Positions 19,283-29,933 of a stretch of 64,000 bases of DNA are shown one piece after another. Within the stretch, counting starts at the first letter, position 1. The number at the start of each line of letters is the position of its first letter. The DNA is taken from the NCBI GenBank assembly GCA_003194525.1, contig NBIV01000252.1:1-64000 (forward strand), given 5' to 3'. Source of the DNA: Gracilariopsis chorda. Taxonomy: Eukaryota; Rhodophyta; Florideophyceae; Gracilariales; Gracilariaceae. A program made the translations under genes and the position numbers. A model generated the notes under the pieces. The model saw only the letters and a program-made list of their open reading frames with translations. It did no database searches and had not been told where the DNA came from.

Positions 19283-21456
19283 GTGCCCATCGTCTGTAAA
19301 GAATCAACAGCAGCATCCAGATCATGGACAGAATCGCTTTTTACGTGCAGAATGCCTTTGCGGTACATACAAGGATTGCTGAGAAGAATCATGAACACGT
19401 CTGTATCCTCTGATACAATGTCTGATTGGCATGCTTCCTCATGCACCCAAACCTGAGAATGCGCTCCGTAGCCATCATAGCCCTCCGCACTTGCCCTTTC
19501 TTGTGTGACACCTCGTATGTACTCCATTGTTACAGCAACAAACCTGGTTTCCGCCTCTCCATGACGTATGTCGACGCCACCGACGTACATACAACCACTG
19601 GACTGAAACACAAGGCATCGAAATAGCGGCGCTGCAACGAGATTGCCCTCATCTGTAGAAGTTGAATCCCTTTTGGACAGAATCACACGGCCAGCCAGTG
19701 AATTCCCCACAACACCTTGTGACGCCCTTTTAGGCAGAAAATCCGATGGTACGCAATTACCAAAGGTGGTCGGTATAGCAAACGAGCCACCGTGAAGAAA
19801 TACGGAGCACTGCTGTTGAGTCTCATCAAGCAACTCAAACGCCGCTACTGCTCCACAGAACAAATGAAGTGTGGCCAGCTCATTCTTGTACGCTCTGTCC
19901 TTGAGTAGCAATGACCATGGTACATTCCATTCATCCTGAAAACCAATACCCGGAGGAAGGTTTGTATTTCTTGACTGTTCCAGATCATCAATGACATTGT
20001 AGTTGCTCCTGTTGAAGTCCCACCTCATCTGCTCCGCCTTCTTTTGAACAAGAACCTGTACGGGGTCGTCGATGTGCAAGTGAAGTTGTCGCAAACGTTG
20101 CGCACGTGGACCTGTGATCCACGGCCGTATAATTGCCTTCATTTTACTCGTCACAACTTTTTCCAACGATGTCCCTCTCTGCCCCGAGTCTCCCCTATAG
20201 TGCAGCGAATTCATGACTTCGATTTGAACGGTGGCATAAAATGGCATGCATGTGTCGAATCGGTTGCGTGAAACTTTTCTTAGCGTGTTACCATCTTGTT
20301 CAGTGGTTACTAGATCATTCATGGGATATATTACTTCCCTGTTGTCTGCTGACGAGTATTTAAGGAGTCTGGACTTCACCCCGTGAGCGACGTGGCCGTC
20401 TTGATTCAGAAAGCTGTCCGCGTATGGAGATATCATATACCTCGATTCATGTAACGCATCCCAGCGGGCCAATACCTCCTTCAAGTAGAGGTGATTTCCG
20501 GTGCTCAATGCCAATCTCTCTTCGGCGTGCAGAGCGTCCTTCAAATTTGACAATTTTCGTCGACATTCCTGCACTGTTTTCATGAAGGCCTCCCTGCTTC
20601 TCGGTCTTTTACGAGTACTAATGTGCTCATGAACTCGTGTTACGTCTGTAAAGTGTTCCGCATGACCTAAAAACTCAGTCCCGCCAGCCTTAGACATGGA
20701 CTTACCGGGTGTCAGTACAGCTCTAGCCTTTGTCCAATGCTTGAATTTCTTGCCACCGAAGTATTGTGTTCTTTCACTTTCATTCAATGCCCCGAACAAT
20801 TCAGGGAATAGGACCGATGCATGGAGCTTTGCGGTGAGTTTTCCTTTTTCTGTTATACTGAAAATATTGTCTTGGTCTCTTCTGATGGCCATACGCTTCG
20901 GAGGTGCACAAAATACGTTCGTGAGCCACTCTTCTCCACGATGCGACGCACTCAAAAATCCAGCTTCTCTCATGACATGTATTATCCTTGCGACTGTCTT
21001 CCAGTGACATGCTTTCCTGTCATATTGCACGAGTGGCCCTAGCGGGTCCCCACCATCACCTTCATCTCTCGTGCGACCGCACGACCTACACGCCTCTGTC
21101 ATGAACCTTGTTAAAGCTCTGAACATTGAAACCTGCATCAGCCATGCTGCCGAATTCTCTAGATGCCCCAAGAAGTTGAAGCTTAGACTCTTCACATGCC
21201 TTACTATCAACATTTCTAGAGCCTCGTCAATGTGAGTGTATCCAAAGCCCCACCTATCGACACCGAATCTTCCCCTCCCTGTGAAGCTGAGCAGCTTCAT
21301 GACCATGTGGCCTGGTTTTTTTTGTGAATAGCTCTTCGGTGACTGCAGGCGGCAGAATTCTTTTAAAGAACGCGAAAAATAGTGAAAGCTCTTGATACTT
21401 GAGGTGCGCGGACGAATGCAGGATGGCATTGTGTTTATACCAAAAAGCATGTACAA
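19213..21456 (-). pseudogene. Central part of the large element protein with SEDTD motif
   Basis: Open 747-codon frame. An early segment (DRWGFGYTHIDEALEMLIVR followed by HVKSL) has conserved acidic residues of the kind (D...E..v..vK) I recall in DUF6589-like, transposon-derived proteins. Near the end VSEDTDVFMILLSNP resembles the metal-binding strand of PIN/FEN-type nucleases or an RNase H-like fold, and it is followed in the next segment by GCDF. Overall it could be a transposase-nuclease, but I cannot assign a superfamily. It is separated from the upstream segment at 21254-21559 by a frame change near 21320. Confidence 0.5.
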
Positions 21457-21559
21457 ATTCTGTGTGTCCAGTTCTCGAGAGAACGTGGAACCCTACGGTG
21501 GGCAGTAGACACGAGAAAAGCACTGTTTCCACAAAATGTACTCCATTTGTCCCCTGCAC
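21254..21559 (-). pseudogene. Short segment of the large element protein
   Basis: A 101-codon frame. It contains SRTGHTEFVHAFWYKHN and KYQELSLFFAFFKRILPPAV, plausible helices. Its first part precedes, and its last 68 codons overlap, the start of the 747-codon frame, which suggests a one-base shift near 21320. Between it and 21776 the coding frame is unclear; a CTTGCAG sequence near 21784 could be a splice acceptor. Confidence 0.4.
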
Positions 21560-21775
21560 GAATCGCGACTGTATCCTCTCCCTCAGAGACTCACCTACCC
21601 GAATTACATCAGGTGTAACAATATCGGATGTGGCGCCGTAGAGGGAATCAGACGGCTTTTACCGCTGGTCATGATGGCATTCGTTTGCTGTGGATTGAGT
21701 AGGACAATCTGCAGAGAACCGTTTTGCAGTGTGGGTCTTGTTAAGCTCTGAGACGTTCGCCGAAAGATGTGCATC

Positions 21776-22096
21776 TTATTGGACTGCAAGGTTGATTAAA
21801 TGAATAATGAACGCGCAGGCGAGATTGAACAAAACCGCGCGGTTGTTTCGGGCATGAGAGTGTTTCAGAAAGTTTGCAACGATGCTGCTAGACAATCCTG
21901 CGCATTTGGCGAGCTCATCCAAGCCTAGCCCATCCAACATCTCCTTGCAAAAACCATACATCGCCTGCTTCTCGGCATGGAAAAAGCCAGGGAAAGGAAC
22001 CAACCAATCGTGCAACTGCAAGCCTTCCCCGTGCACGTTGTCATCATTTTCACGCGTCTTTCTACAGCGGGCCAGATGTCCACGCCACGACTCCAG
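21776..22096 (-). pseudogene. Segment of the large element protein after an in-frame TAG
   Basis: Continues the 843-codon frame directly past a TAG (22097-22099). It reads LESWRGHLARC, then DWLVPFPGFFHAEKQAMYGF, and GLGLDELAKCAGLSSS, ending LINLAVQ before TAA. The order GDQ ... PGFFHAEK ... AG....... resembles large uncharacterised animal and fungal proteins of suspected transposon origin. The single stop in an otherwise continuous frame indicates recent damage or readthrough. Confidence 0.5.
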
Positions 22097-24628
22097 CTAT
22101 AGCTTTACAAACATCTTATGGCTCGGCTGATCGCCATCTAGAACAACATACCGCGGGCAACCAGATTGCCCTGGTCGCAATTGCTCCTCTATCAAGTTGA
22201 GGAACCTGCGTACGGTCAGAATGTCCGCGGCTCTATCCCTATTAATCTGTACATACACGACAGTTTGATCGTACAGAGATTCATCAGTCAGCGGCCTACC
22301 CCCGTGCGGCTTAAATGAGGATAGCAGCAACGTTCGGAAGTTCACTGGCGTGTCTTCCAGTCCAAAATTGAATTCACTTGTGGTCCCGACATTGTATTCG
22401 CTAGCATTGGAATTCTTCCCGCCAACCAAACGCCCTCGGAGTAAAGAAACAAGACCGAAGACGGCGTTGTTAAACTGTTGCAGTGTAGTGGTGTTATTAA
22501 CGTCTGTGAGCGTGTCCATGAATTTGTCGCGATTTCCCAGACAAGCGGGATCTTTCCAAGAACCATTTCTTCGTCTTTTGAACGGCGGTGATTCTTCATC
22601 AAAAAAAGTGCGCTTCTTTCCTCGTAGTTGTCCTTGAAGTAGTGATCCATTTACCTTTGGTAATGCCTTTCCGTCCACTTTGACGGAATGCAGTGGCTTG
22701 ATATCCCAGTTATCAAACTGTAAAACTGGAATAGCAACTTCGTCCAGGAGATTGAAATCCCATGGTCCCTGACTCTCTCTTTTGGCTATGAGGTTTTGCC
22801 GGTATCTTTCAGTGACCGTGTAGGAAAGGAAAAAACCCATCGAATTGAGTACGCTCACGAACGATAGAGTGACTTCACATATACCGCTAACTGAAACACT
22901 TACCGTCAAAGGACCGGGAGTCCCATTTGTTCTGGCGAGAACGAGCTGCTCTACAATCTTCAAAGCTCTGACGTAAAGAAGCAGGTCCGCTCGCGAGTAC
23001 GAAGTGCAGTTGCACAACTCTTCCTCTATTGTTGGTTTCGGCAAGGCATCAATAGAATTGCAGGCTGGAAAAATATGTTCCAATTGCTTGCCTTGGATCC
23101 TAGCTGCAGCATTCCAAGCAAGAAGCCTCCTCTGCGATGCCATCTGCAATATGACATCAATCCAAAGCGATTTTGGTACAGAAGCAACTTCATCACTTAG
23201 AGACCACTCTCCCTTCCAATAGGCGTCCTTTTTTGCAACAAAATGAGCCCTCACTATGTCGAGACTTGCCCACATATCGTTCAGACTTGGTCGAGGACTT
23301 GCACATAATAAGGATGGCCCCGGTGCTGCCACCTGAGATAGTATCTCATCCACTTGATCGACACGCACGTAGCATCTTAAGAGGTAGCTTAGCTTTTTCA
23401 GAATTATACCTTGCCCTGCAAGAACCGGCTCAATTCTCTTTTCGAACGTGCGGCCATCAATATTCTGCTGGACATCTGTCGTATCACGAATCTGCGAAAT
23501 AACTACTTTTCTGCTGCGAAAAACATCTTGAAAACGAAGCATACGCACGCCATCCACACCTCCTAGTCGGGACCGAATGCAACTATCCCTCATCCTCACG
23601 GCAACACCTGACAGAGCTGCAGGTAGCGTTTCATTTAGCAGGGGGGACCTGTTCGCCTGTGCTGGATTGGCAAGTGAAAAAAGCATAGACCTCACAACAA
23701 AAAGATCGGTGTGTGACGACAGAGTTTGAAGTGAAATGGCGGGGCGCACCACTTGCTTCCCTTCCATTAAAATGTGGTGACAACTCCTGCAGCAAAATTT
23801 ACCCATTACATCCGCAGCATGTAATCTTCCGTGAGAGTGATAGGAGACCGCATCGTCCAGTTCGGAGAACATTTCCAAGGTACGGGGACTCTGAACGTCA
23901 ACAAACGGAATTTTCCACGATCGTGATTCGGAGATGTAGTCTGGGCTCGAACATCCTCGTTTTCGAAACGCACACGGATCGAATACGCCATTTAACTCAT
24001 TAAGCTTTCTCATAGCTGTCTTCTGTGCATATCTACTGTGATTAAGGTGCAGATAGCACAGAAATACTTCACAGGGATCTTTCAGCAAGTATCGTGCAGA
24101 TTCATGATCGCAACCTGAGAGCCTTGAAAACTCTGGGATGAAACAATCCTTTACAGATGAATCATCAGTCGAAAGCAGGTTTAACAATGTCAGGTCTCTA
24201 CTCGGGTTACGTTGTGACGTTGGGAGCGCGAAAGAATCCATGTTGCGCAGTAAACTTGAACATATTGAGCATTTTCGTTGGGGTCTCGACATTTTCGTAC
24301 CTTGACACCTTGTCTTCCAGCTTTTGAGGGCACTGTCTGACTTGTGTTTGCCATACTTTCGCGGATTGCACACCACTTGCCAGCAAAGTTGGCTATCACG
24401 ACAAAAAGTAGACAACAATACTGTCTGATGTTGGGTACAATCAAGACGGAGAAAAGCGTTCGAAACATCTTCTGTGACAACTGAGGAACGATTGCGGATC
24501 TGTGTCGGTGTAAGAGTGACCTTGAGGCTCGGGCGACGAGGATGGGACAAGCCACAAGCAAAACAAGAGGAATCATATAGGCTTCCGGTCGGGAAGGGGT
24601 CTGCTGAAACCCTTCCCCAAGATTCCAT
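22097..24628 (-). CDS. N-terminal part of the large element protein (zinc-binding-like start, GDQ end)
   Basis: Open 843-codon frame from ATG 24628. The N-terminus has CFACGLSHP and later CSICSSLL and FCCRSCHHIL, suggesting zinc-binding pairs. A basic stretch (KRRRNGSW) lies near residue 675, possibly a nuclear localisation signal. The C-terminus ends YVVLDGDQPSHKMFVKL; GDQ with flanking hydrophobic strand is a motif I associate with DUF6589-like transposon-derived proteins. I do not recognise the middle. With the downstream segments the ancestral protein was about 2,000 residues. Confidence 0.55.
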   Translation of the reverse strand: MESWGRVSADPFPTGSLYDSSCFACGLSHPRRPSLKVTLTPTQIRNRSSVVTEDVSNAFLRLDCTQHQTVLLSTFCRDSQLCWQVVCNPRKYGKHKSDSALKSWKTRCQGTKMSRPQRKCSICSSLLRNMDSFALPTSQRNPSRDLTLLNLLSTDDSSVKDCFIPEFSRLSGCDHESARYLLKDPCEVFLCYLHLNHSRYAQKTAMRKLNELNGVFDPCAFRKRGCSSPDYISESRSWKIPFVDVQSPRTLEMFSELDDAVSYHSHGRLHAADVMGKFCCRSCHHILMEGKQVVRPAISLQTLSSHTDLFVVRSMLFSLANPAQANRSPLLNETLPAALSGVAVRMRDSCIRSRLGGVDGVRMLRFQDVFRSRKVVISQIRDTTDVQQNIDGRTFEKRIEPVLAGQGIILKKLSYLLRCYVRVDQVDEILSQVAAPGPSLLCASPRPSLNDMWASLDIVRAHFVAKKDAYWKGEWSLSDEVASVPKSLWIDVILQMASQRRLLAWNAAARIQGKQLEHIFPACNSIDALPKPTIEEELCNCTSYSRADLLLYVRALKIVEQLVLARTNGTPGPLTVSVSVSGICEVTLSFVSVLNSMGFFLSYTVTERYRQNLIAKRESQGPWDFNLLDEVAIPVLQFDNWDIKPLHSVKVDGKALPKVNGSLLQGQLRGKKRTFFDEESPPFKRRRNGSWKDPACLGNRDKFMDTLTDVNNTTTLQQFNNAVFGLVSLLRGRLVGGKNSNASEYNVGTTSEFNFGLEDTPVNFRTLLLSSFKPHGGRPLTDESLYDQTVVYVQINRDRAADILTVRRFLNLIEEQLRPGQSGCPRYVVLDGDQPSHKMFVKL

Positions 24629-24956
24629 TACTGTTGAAGAGGACGTGGAGGGGGGTCAGAGGGTCGGTTAATATGGCATCGGGTGGAATAGGCACCGTGG
24701 AGGACTTGTCTCGATCTTGAGGTCGAGTTGATGCCGAAATGATGTCGCAACGAAGATGAGAGCGGGAAAAGCGGACCTACGGGTACAGTCACGAAGGGGT
24801 TTTGGAGGGAAACAGAAAGGCGGACAACTTCAAAATTTATCATAATGCCCCACTTTTAGAATGAAAATCGCATTTTCACTGACTGCTTGATTCCTTCAAC
24901 GTCAAGAAAAACGCGTTTTGCTTGCGGCCTCGTGCCGGGAATGTAACGTTGGATTG
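24629..24956. other. Upstream region of the large element protein
   Basis: No supported gene. It presumably holds the promoter of the minus-strand gene. The last five bases (GATTG, 24952-24956) are the left target duplication of the solo LTR. Confidence 0.4.
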
Positions 24957-26018
24957 TGTCGGTCGCGAATGTTGCGGAATGTGCCAGACATTGCTGGAAC
25001 ACACGTGTAGAATGTTCCAGTATTGTCTAGCACATTGCACGCTTTGTTGGCCCAGCAAAGACTACAGTATTTTAGTGATGCTGGCGCAAATTGTCGCTTT
25101 ATTATTGGTTAGTGTGCAGCTCCAGAGGTCTCTAGAAGCCAATGGAGTAACCTAGACGCACACATTAGTAACTAGCAAGTAGAAATGCGTATTTGGCTCG
25201 TTTGTAGTGCCTCTAAACACTATAAAAAGAGGTTCTGAGCTTCGGACTTCGGTCTGAACTCACCTCAACAATCGACCAACATCTAAGCCCCACCCCTATC
25301 AACCTTCAGCCACTTCAACTATCATCAACAACCAGTGAGGCGTTCGCCACTGGATAAAGGGCTTCTAGTGAGGCGTGTGCCGCTAGTTGTCCAATAGGGT
25401 GGGGAAGTACCGTCGCTAAGACCGGTTGAAGCGCCTTAGGCGTGGACGGGGGACGGGTAGTGTGTACCAAAGGTGTTTCTGTCGTCTGTGAGCCCCACCG
25501 GAGCTTTGCTCGGATAACGGTGTCGGTCGAAAGACCTGGTGATTTCCGGACGGAAGTACTTGACGGGAAGCTATCCGCAGGCGACGTGCCGTGCAACCTT
25601 TCCTGCAAAGGGCCAGCTTGGGTATAGAGTGAAAGCATATCCCGCTGTTAGTAGCTCTCCTCGGGAAGCCCTGTAAGGATTGTATGCGCCTGCTTCTGGT
25701 TAGTGCAGAGGTAGGTAGGCTGCAGAATCCACTTCACATCCGGAGTGTCTGACCGAAAGCCGAGGGTCTGACCCTTAGGGATCCTTGACATAATTCTTGG
25801 GTTGCGCGCCGTTTCAACAAAGAAGTTAAGAAGTTTTATTTGGGGATTGAGCCTCTTGCTCTCCCTAGTGTTGTTTTATTTCATCTAGTGGGTTTATTTC
25901 TTTTGATCCCACTGTTTTCAACTTGTTTTGGGGCTTTTAGCTACGAAGAGCACCCTTTTGGCTTTTATTATTACAACTTTTTGGCCCCCTGCGTCACCGT
26001 CTCGTGATGGCGCCCACA
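24957..26018 (+). repeat. Solo LTR of the same gypsy family
   Basis: Starts TGTCGGTCG (24957) and ends GGCGCCCACA (26018), the same ends as the LTRs of the 9975-16722 element but in opposite orientation. It contains TATAAAA at 25221-25227. GATTG occurs on both sides (24952-24956 and 26019-26023) as a 5-bp target duplication, so it is a genuine insertion reduced to one LTR, presumably by LTR-LTR recombination. It is more diverged than the paired LTRs are from each other. Confidence 0.92.
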
Positions 26019-26177
26019 GATTGTAAGTGCCCAGCACCTCTATAAACCTTCCATCTCGCTTTGCACGAGCATCTGCTGCCACAAATATGTAGAATGGGCG
26101 ACAAGTGGAAACGGCCTTCGGCCGTGGGCGGCGCTGTGCGCCGCGTTGTTTATGTAGCTTTGTGTATTTAGTAGCGT

Positions 26178-26505
26178 TCGGAGGCTCTCCGAGCACTTTG
26201 CTCGCTTGCGCTCGCAATAGCGCTCGTAGAACCACGGGGCGCCGAGAGTATGTGGAGCCGTAGGGGTTTGTGTTTAGGTGCTAAAATTGACTGCAGTGCC
26301 AGCCAATGATGAGAAAGCGCGACACGTTGCTTTTTGTAACTGGATGGCACTGCAGTCATTATGGGAGTGCCAGCCAGTAAGCAGGAAGCTCTGCTGCTGC
26401 TGCTCCTGCTGAATTTTTTAAGTGGTAGGGAGGCGTTGCGCCAAATGGCAGTTTTACAAGCGCGTAGAGGGGCATACAGGGCGGTTTATTGGCGCAACGC
26501 CTCCC
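26178..26505 (-). repeat. 3'-end hairpins of Helitron copy A
   Basis: Three inverted repeats lie between the helicase stop and the element end. One (26428-26505) has 17-bp perfect arms beginning GGGAGGCGTTGCGCCAA. A second (26288-26358) has 14-bp arms TGACTGCAGTGCCA. The terminal one (26178-26192) has 6-bp arms. The first two are retained in fragment C with a different loop in the first, and the first is also present in copy B with one arm slightly altered. They may act in termination of rolling-circle transfer or of transcription. Confidence 0.7.
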
Positions 26506-26747
26506 GTCAATCAACAACACCCCCCTCATACATGTGTAAATCATTAAGAGTGGGGTGTCGAGACATACATGTGTATATCATTAAGAGTGGGGTGTTGAGA
26601 CAAGAGGAAGCGGCCTTCGGCCGTGGGCAGCGCTGCGTGCCGCGGTGGAGGAGTGATAAACAGCGGTGAGGAAAAAAGAGGGTGGAGAAAGCAAAAGCAG
26701 AAAAGCAAGTAGTTTAATTCAATGAAAGAAGAATGCAAGAGATATGA

Positions 26748-29045
26748 TTACGGTTGTGGAGGGATACAGAACTGAATGGCTTCAGGCAGCACTGGGTTGG
26801 AGATGGGAACAGGCATGGGATGAATTGTGTGCGCATTCGAGGGTGTAAGCTGCGGATCATGCAGGAGCAGCACATGGTCGTTCCTTCGAACGCGCGACAA
26901 TGCGACATACAACTGACCAGCGCAGAAGAAGTTGGATCGCACATCCACAACCAAGCCATCCAACGTCTTTCCCTGTCCTTTGTGAACGGTAGCTGCAAAC
27001 GCGAGACGAATGGGAAACTGCCTTCGAATCATGCGAATATCTGCGAAAGAAAACTCGAAGTCGATACGATGCAGGAGCTGTCGTTCGAGCACCTGTCTTT
27101 TCTCGTCGAATCGAGCCACCTGCATCGTAAATTGATCGACACGCACGACTACGAACAGCTTTCCGTTGACCACAGCCGGATGCAGCACGTTCCGAATGAC
27201 CATAACTGGCACACCAATCTTCAAGTCCAAGTTATGAGGCGGTACTCCAGTAGGCGCATACTGATATGCAAACTCGGGGACGATAGTACTGGCAAAGTCA
27301 GACTCTGGGTTGTGTCCACGAACAGGTTGCACGGTTGTCGCTGACGGAAGAGTGAAGCGCTCACCAGGAAACAGATCTAGTGCTGCCGCATTATGTTCGT
27401 CGACCAACTGATTTGTGGAGGCAATGAGCATTTTGATGATATCCACATCCTCCTTGCGTCGTGTTGTGAGCCACTTCCACAGGAATTGGTAGGCGGTTTG
27501 CATGCCACCGGTAGATCTGAGTGGTAGTGGAGCGTTGTTGGATATTGTGTTTCGTGCAATGGAACGTAACAGCGACGCAAATTCCGGATCATCCGCTTGG
27601 CGTACTTGTTCCGTGGGGTACAGCACTTGAACCGAGCACAATGTCCACAGATCACTCTTCCACGGCAATTCGTTGAGAATGTTTGTGTACACTCGTCTCA
27701 CATTCCCACTTGGCTCGGCCTCCATATACACCTGCGGCACCACTGGAAGCAGCTGGGAGTAGTCGCCGGATAGAATGATGGTCAAGCCCCCAAACGGAGG
27801 TGGGTTTTCCATTCCACTGCAGCGAAGATCTTTGAGCAACGCATCCATGAGTTCGAAGAGCTTTCTTGAGAGCATGGACGCTTCATCCAAGACGAGCAGT
27901 TGTATTTCACGTAGCAGTTCTGCACGTTGAGATCGGGGACCGTACTTTGACAAAGTGGCTGTAGTGCTGCTTGTGCTGTCCCTATCAGCTACACCCAGTC
28001 CGAGCAGGCTATGTAAAGTGCGGCCACCTTCGTACAACGAAGCTGCAATGCCTGTTGTAGCATTCATTTCAGCGAGCGTTCCTTCCGACTCAACGATATC
28101 ACGAAGGCGGTTTAGCACGTATGTATTTCCAGTTCCTGCGGATCCTTGCACAAAGAACACGTTTCCAGGAGTGCTTGTTCGCTCCTGCAGCGCTTGTCGT
28201 TGTTGCAATGCGGCAATGAGGGTGTCAATGACTTGTCTTTGGCGAGGTTTTAAGGTGGCGTACCTTGACTGCAAAGTTGACGAATTTCGCACCACTCGTG
28301 CGTCTCGAGTTGTTGTAGCTCGATTCGCCTCAGTCAATGCTGTATGATCCTGCTGTAGGTGTTGGGAGAAGAAGCTGTGATCGCGAAGCAGTCGTCCTCC
28401 GTGCCGGTCTGAGATCTCCACCACACGCCGATACATTTCTTGCTTTCGTTGCTGCTCATCTCCTGTATGTATGTCACTACATAATGCCTCCCAGTTTTCG
28501 ACGGCCATTTTTTCTGGGTCTGCGCATTGTTGGTATAGTGTGACAACCAGACGTCGTAGCTCGGAGGGCGTGCTGTATATCTGCACTGCTTCTTGGAATG
28601 CAATATCAAACTCAGATCCGTCCGCGAGCAGTCCGCTTACAATTGCAGTTTCACGATACGTTCCATACTGCTGTTCGTTGAAAGTCCTTGCGTCATCATA
28701 AGAGCTCGAGCCGTGATTCATGAGCAGCAAGCGCAGACCAAATAGCTCAATGTCCGACGGTGAAACACCTCTGATCCTTGCAACACACTGCTCGTCGTCC
28801 GTGCGCTCTACCACGTACATGGGCGGATCGCAGTCGTCTGTGGGCACCTGGGTGCTGTCTCCGTCGTATTGGTTAAGCACACGGGCTGGAAGTGTGCGAT
28901 ACAATCGAACTTTTTCAAAGTACGAAAGGTAGTCGAGGTTTGCGTATGCATCGGGCCTTGCAAAGTATCTCTCCAGTGTAGACGGCTGTGATGCAGAAAG
29001 AAGCTGGTTGGGACCTCTCAGCACAAATGTGCGCTCTCCTTCCAA
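26748..29045 (-). pseudogene. Pif1-type helicase domain of the Helitron Rep-helicase, copy A
   Basis: An SF1B helicase needed for rolling-circle transposition. Walker A is GSAGTGNT at residues 301-308, where the invariant lysine is replaced by asparagine (N307); copy B has GSAGTGKT. Walker B is LLVLDEASML. The C-terminal motifs AATVHKGQGKTLDGLVVD and YVALSRVRR are intact. The frame is open for 765 codons and is continuous with the Rep domain upstream except for one TGA at 29088-29090. The Asn change should abolish ATP hydrolysis. Confidence 0.9.
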
Positions 29046-29087
29046 GTGAATGGCCAGTCGCTCTACTTTTGGTACGATGTGAACATG

Positions 29088-29933
29088 TCAAAACTCGAAA
29101 ATTCTCCAAGCTGCATTGACAGCGCCCACCACACGTGCTCGCATGTATGCACGAATGTCTTTCTGCACCTGCGGCTCTTGTTGCTGCTCGTTGTGTGTGC
29201 CTATCTCTTTAGCACCACTCACGTTGAGCACCACCTCCTGAGCTTTGGGCTGCTTAAACGCGTACTTCATCAGATAAGCCACTGCGCCCCCTCCTTGCGT
29301 GCGCTCTACGTTGATATGAGAGCGGTACTTCTTGGTCAGAGTTGGGTTGTACGGCACTATCTTGAGGTCATGTTGCCTTCTTCTGCGGTAGAACACGCGA
29401 TTTGTGTCTTCTTCAATGTACATCTCCGGCACAATCATGTTGCGGTCGTATCCAAACTTGCAACGCCCAGCGCGATTCCAGCAATAGGTGGAGTGGCAGT
29501 GCCTGTGCATGGAACGAATGAGGGCACGCAATGCGTCGTCTTCACCGGGAAGAGGAAGTTCTGCACGAATCAGCTCGTCAATCACATCAAGGTCTTCAAT
29601 CACGCCTCCTTCGAGCCACAAGAGCATGTGGTGATGAGGCACATTGCGCTCCTGAAACTCGAGCTTTGATGCAAGCCCCAGGCACTTCAATCCGAAGACG
29701 TGCTCCGAGTTCTTCTCCAAGTCCTTCATGAAGTCGTTTGCGTACTGGTTGTACACGCTTGCAATCAGATCAGGTCGGTCAAACGGTCGAGGGCGGTTAC
29801 TCTGTGCCGTAAATGCGCTCCGATTGCTGGTATCCATACCAAGGCGCTGGATGTCCTCTCTCCAGATGTTCATGGTGATTGTAATGAACAGAGAAGACGG
29901 TTCTCTCCGCGCTACGATCGCCTGTACATCCAT
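29088..29933 (-). pseudogene. HUH nuclease (Rep) domain of the Helitron, copy A
   Basis: The rolling-circle endonuclease. The metal-binding HUH motif is PHHHMLLWL (His100-His102). The catalytic tyrosine motif is AYLMKYAFK (Tyr220 and Tyr224, the two-tyrosine Helitron pattern). YNPTLTKKYRSHINVE precedes it. The frame ends at a TGA right after AAWRIFEF, and the same frame continues into the helicase. Its start is joined to the N-terminal segment by a frame change near 29935, where copy A lacks bases still present in copy B. Confidence 0.88.
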
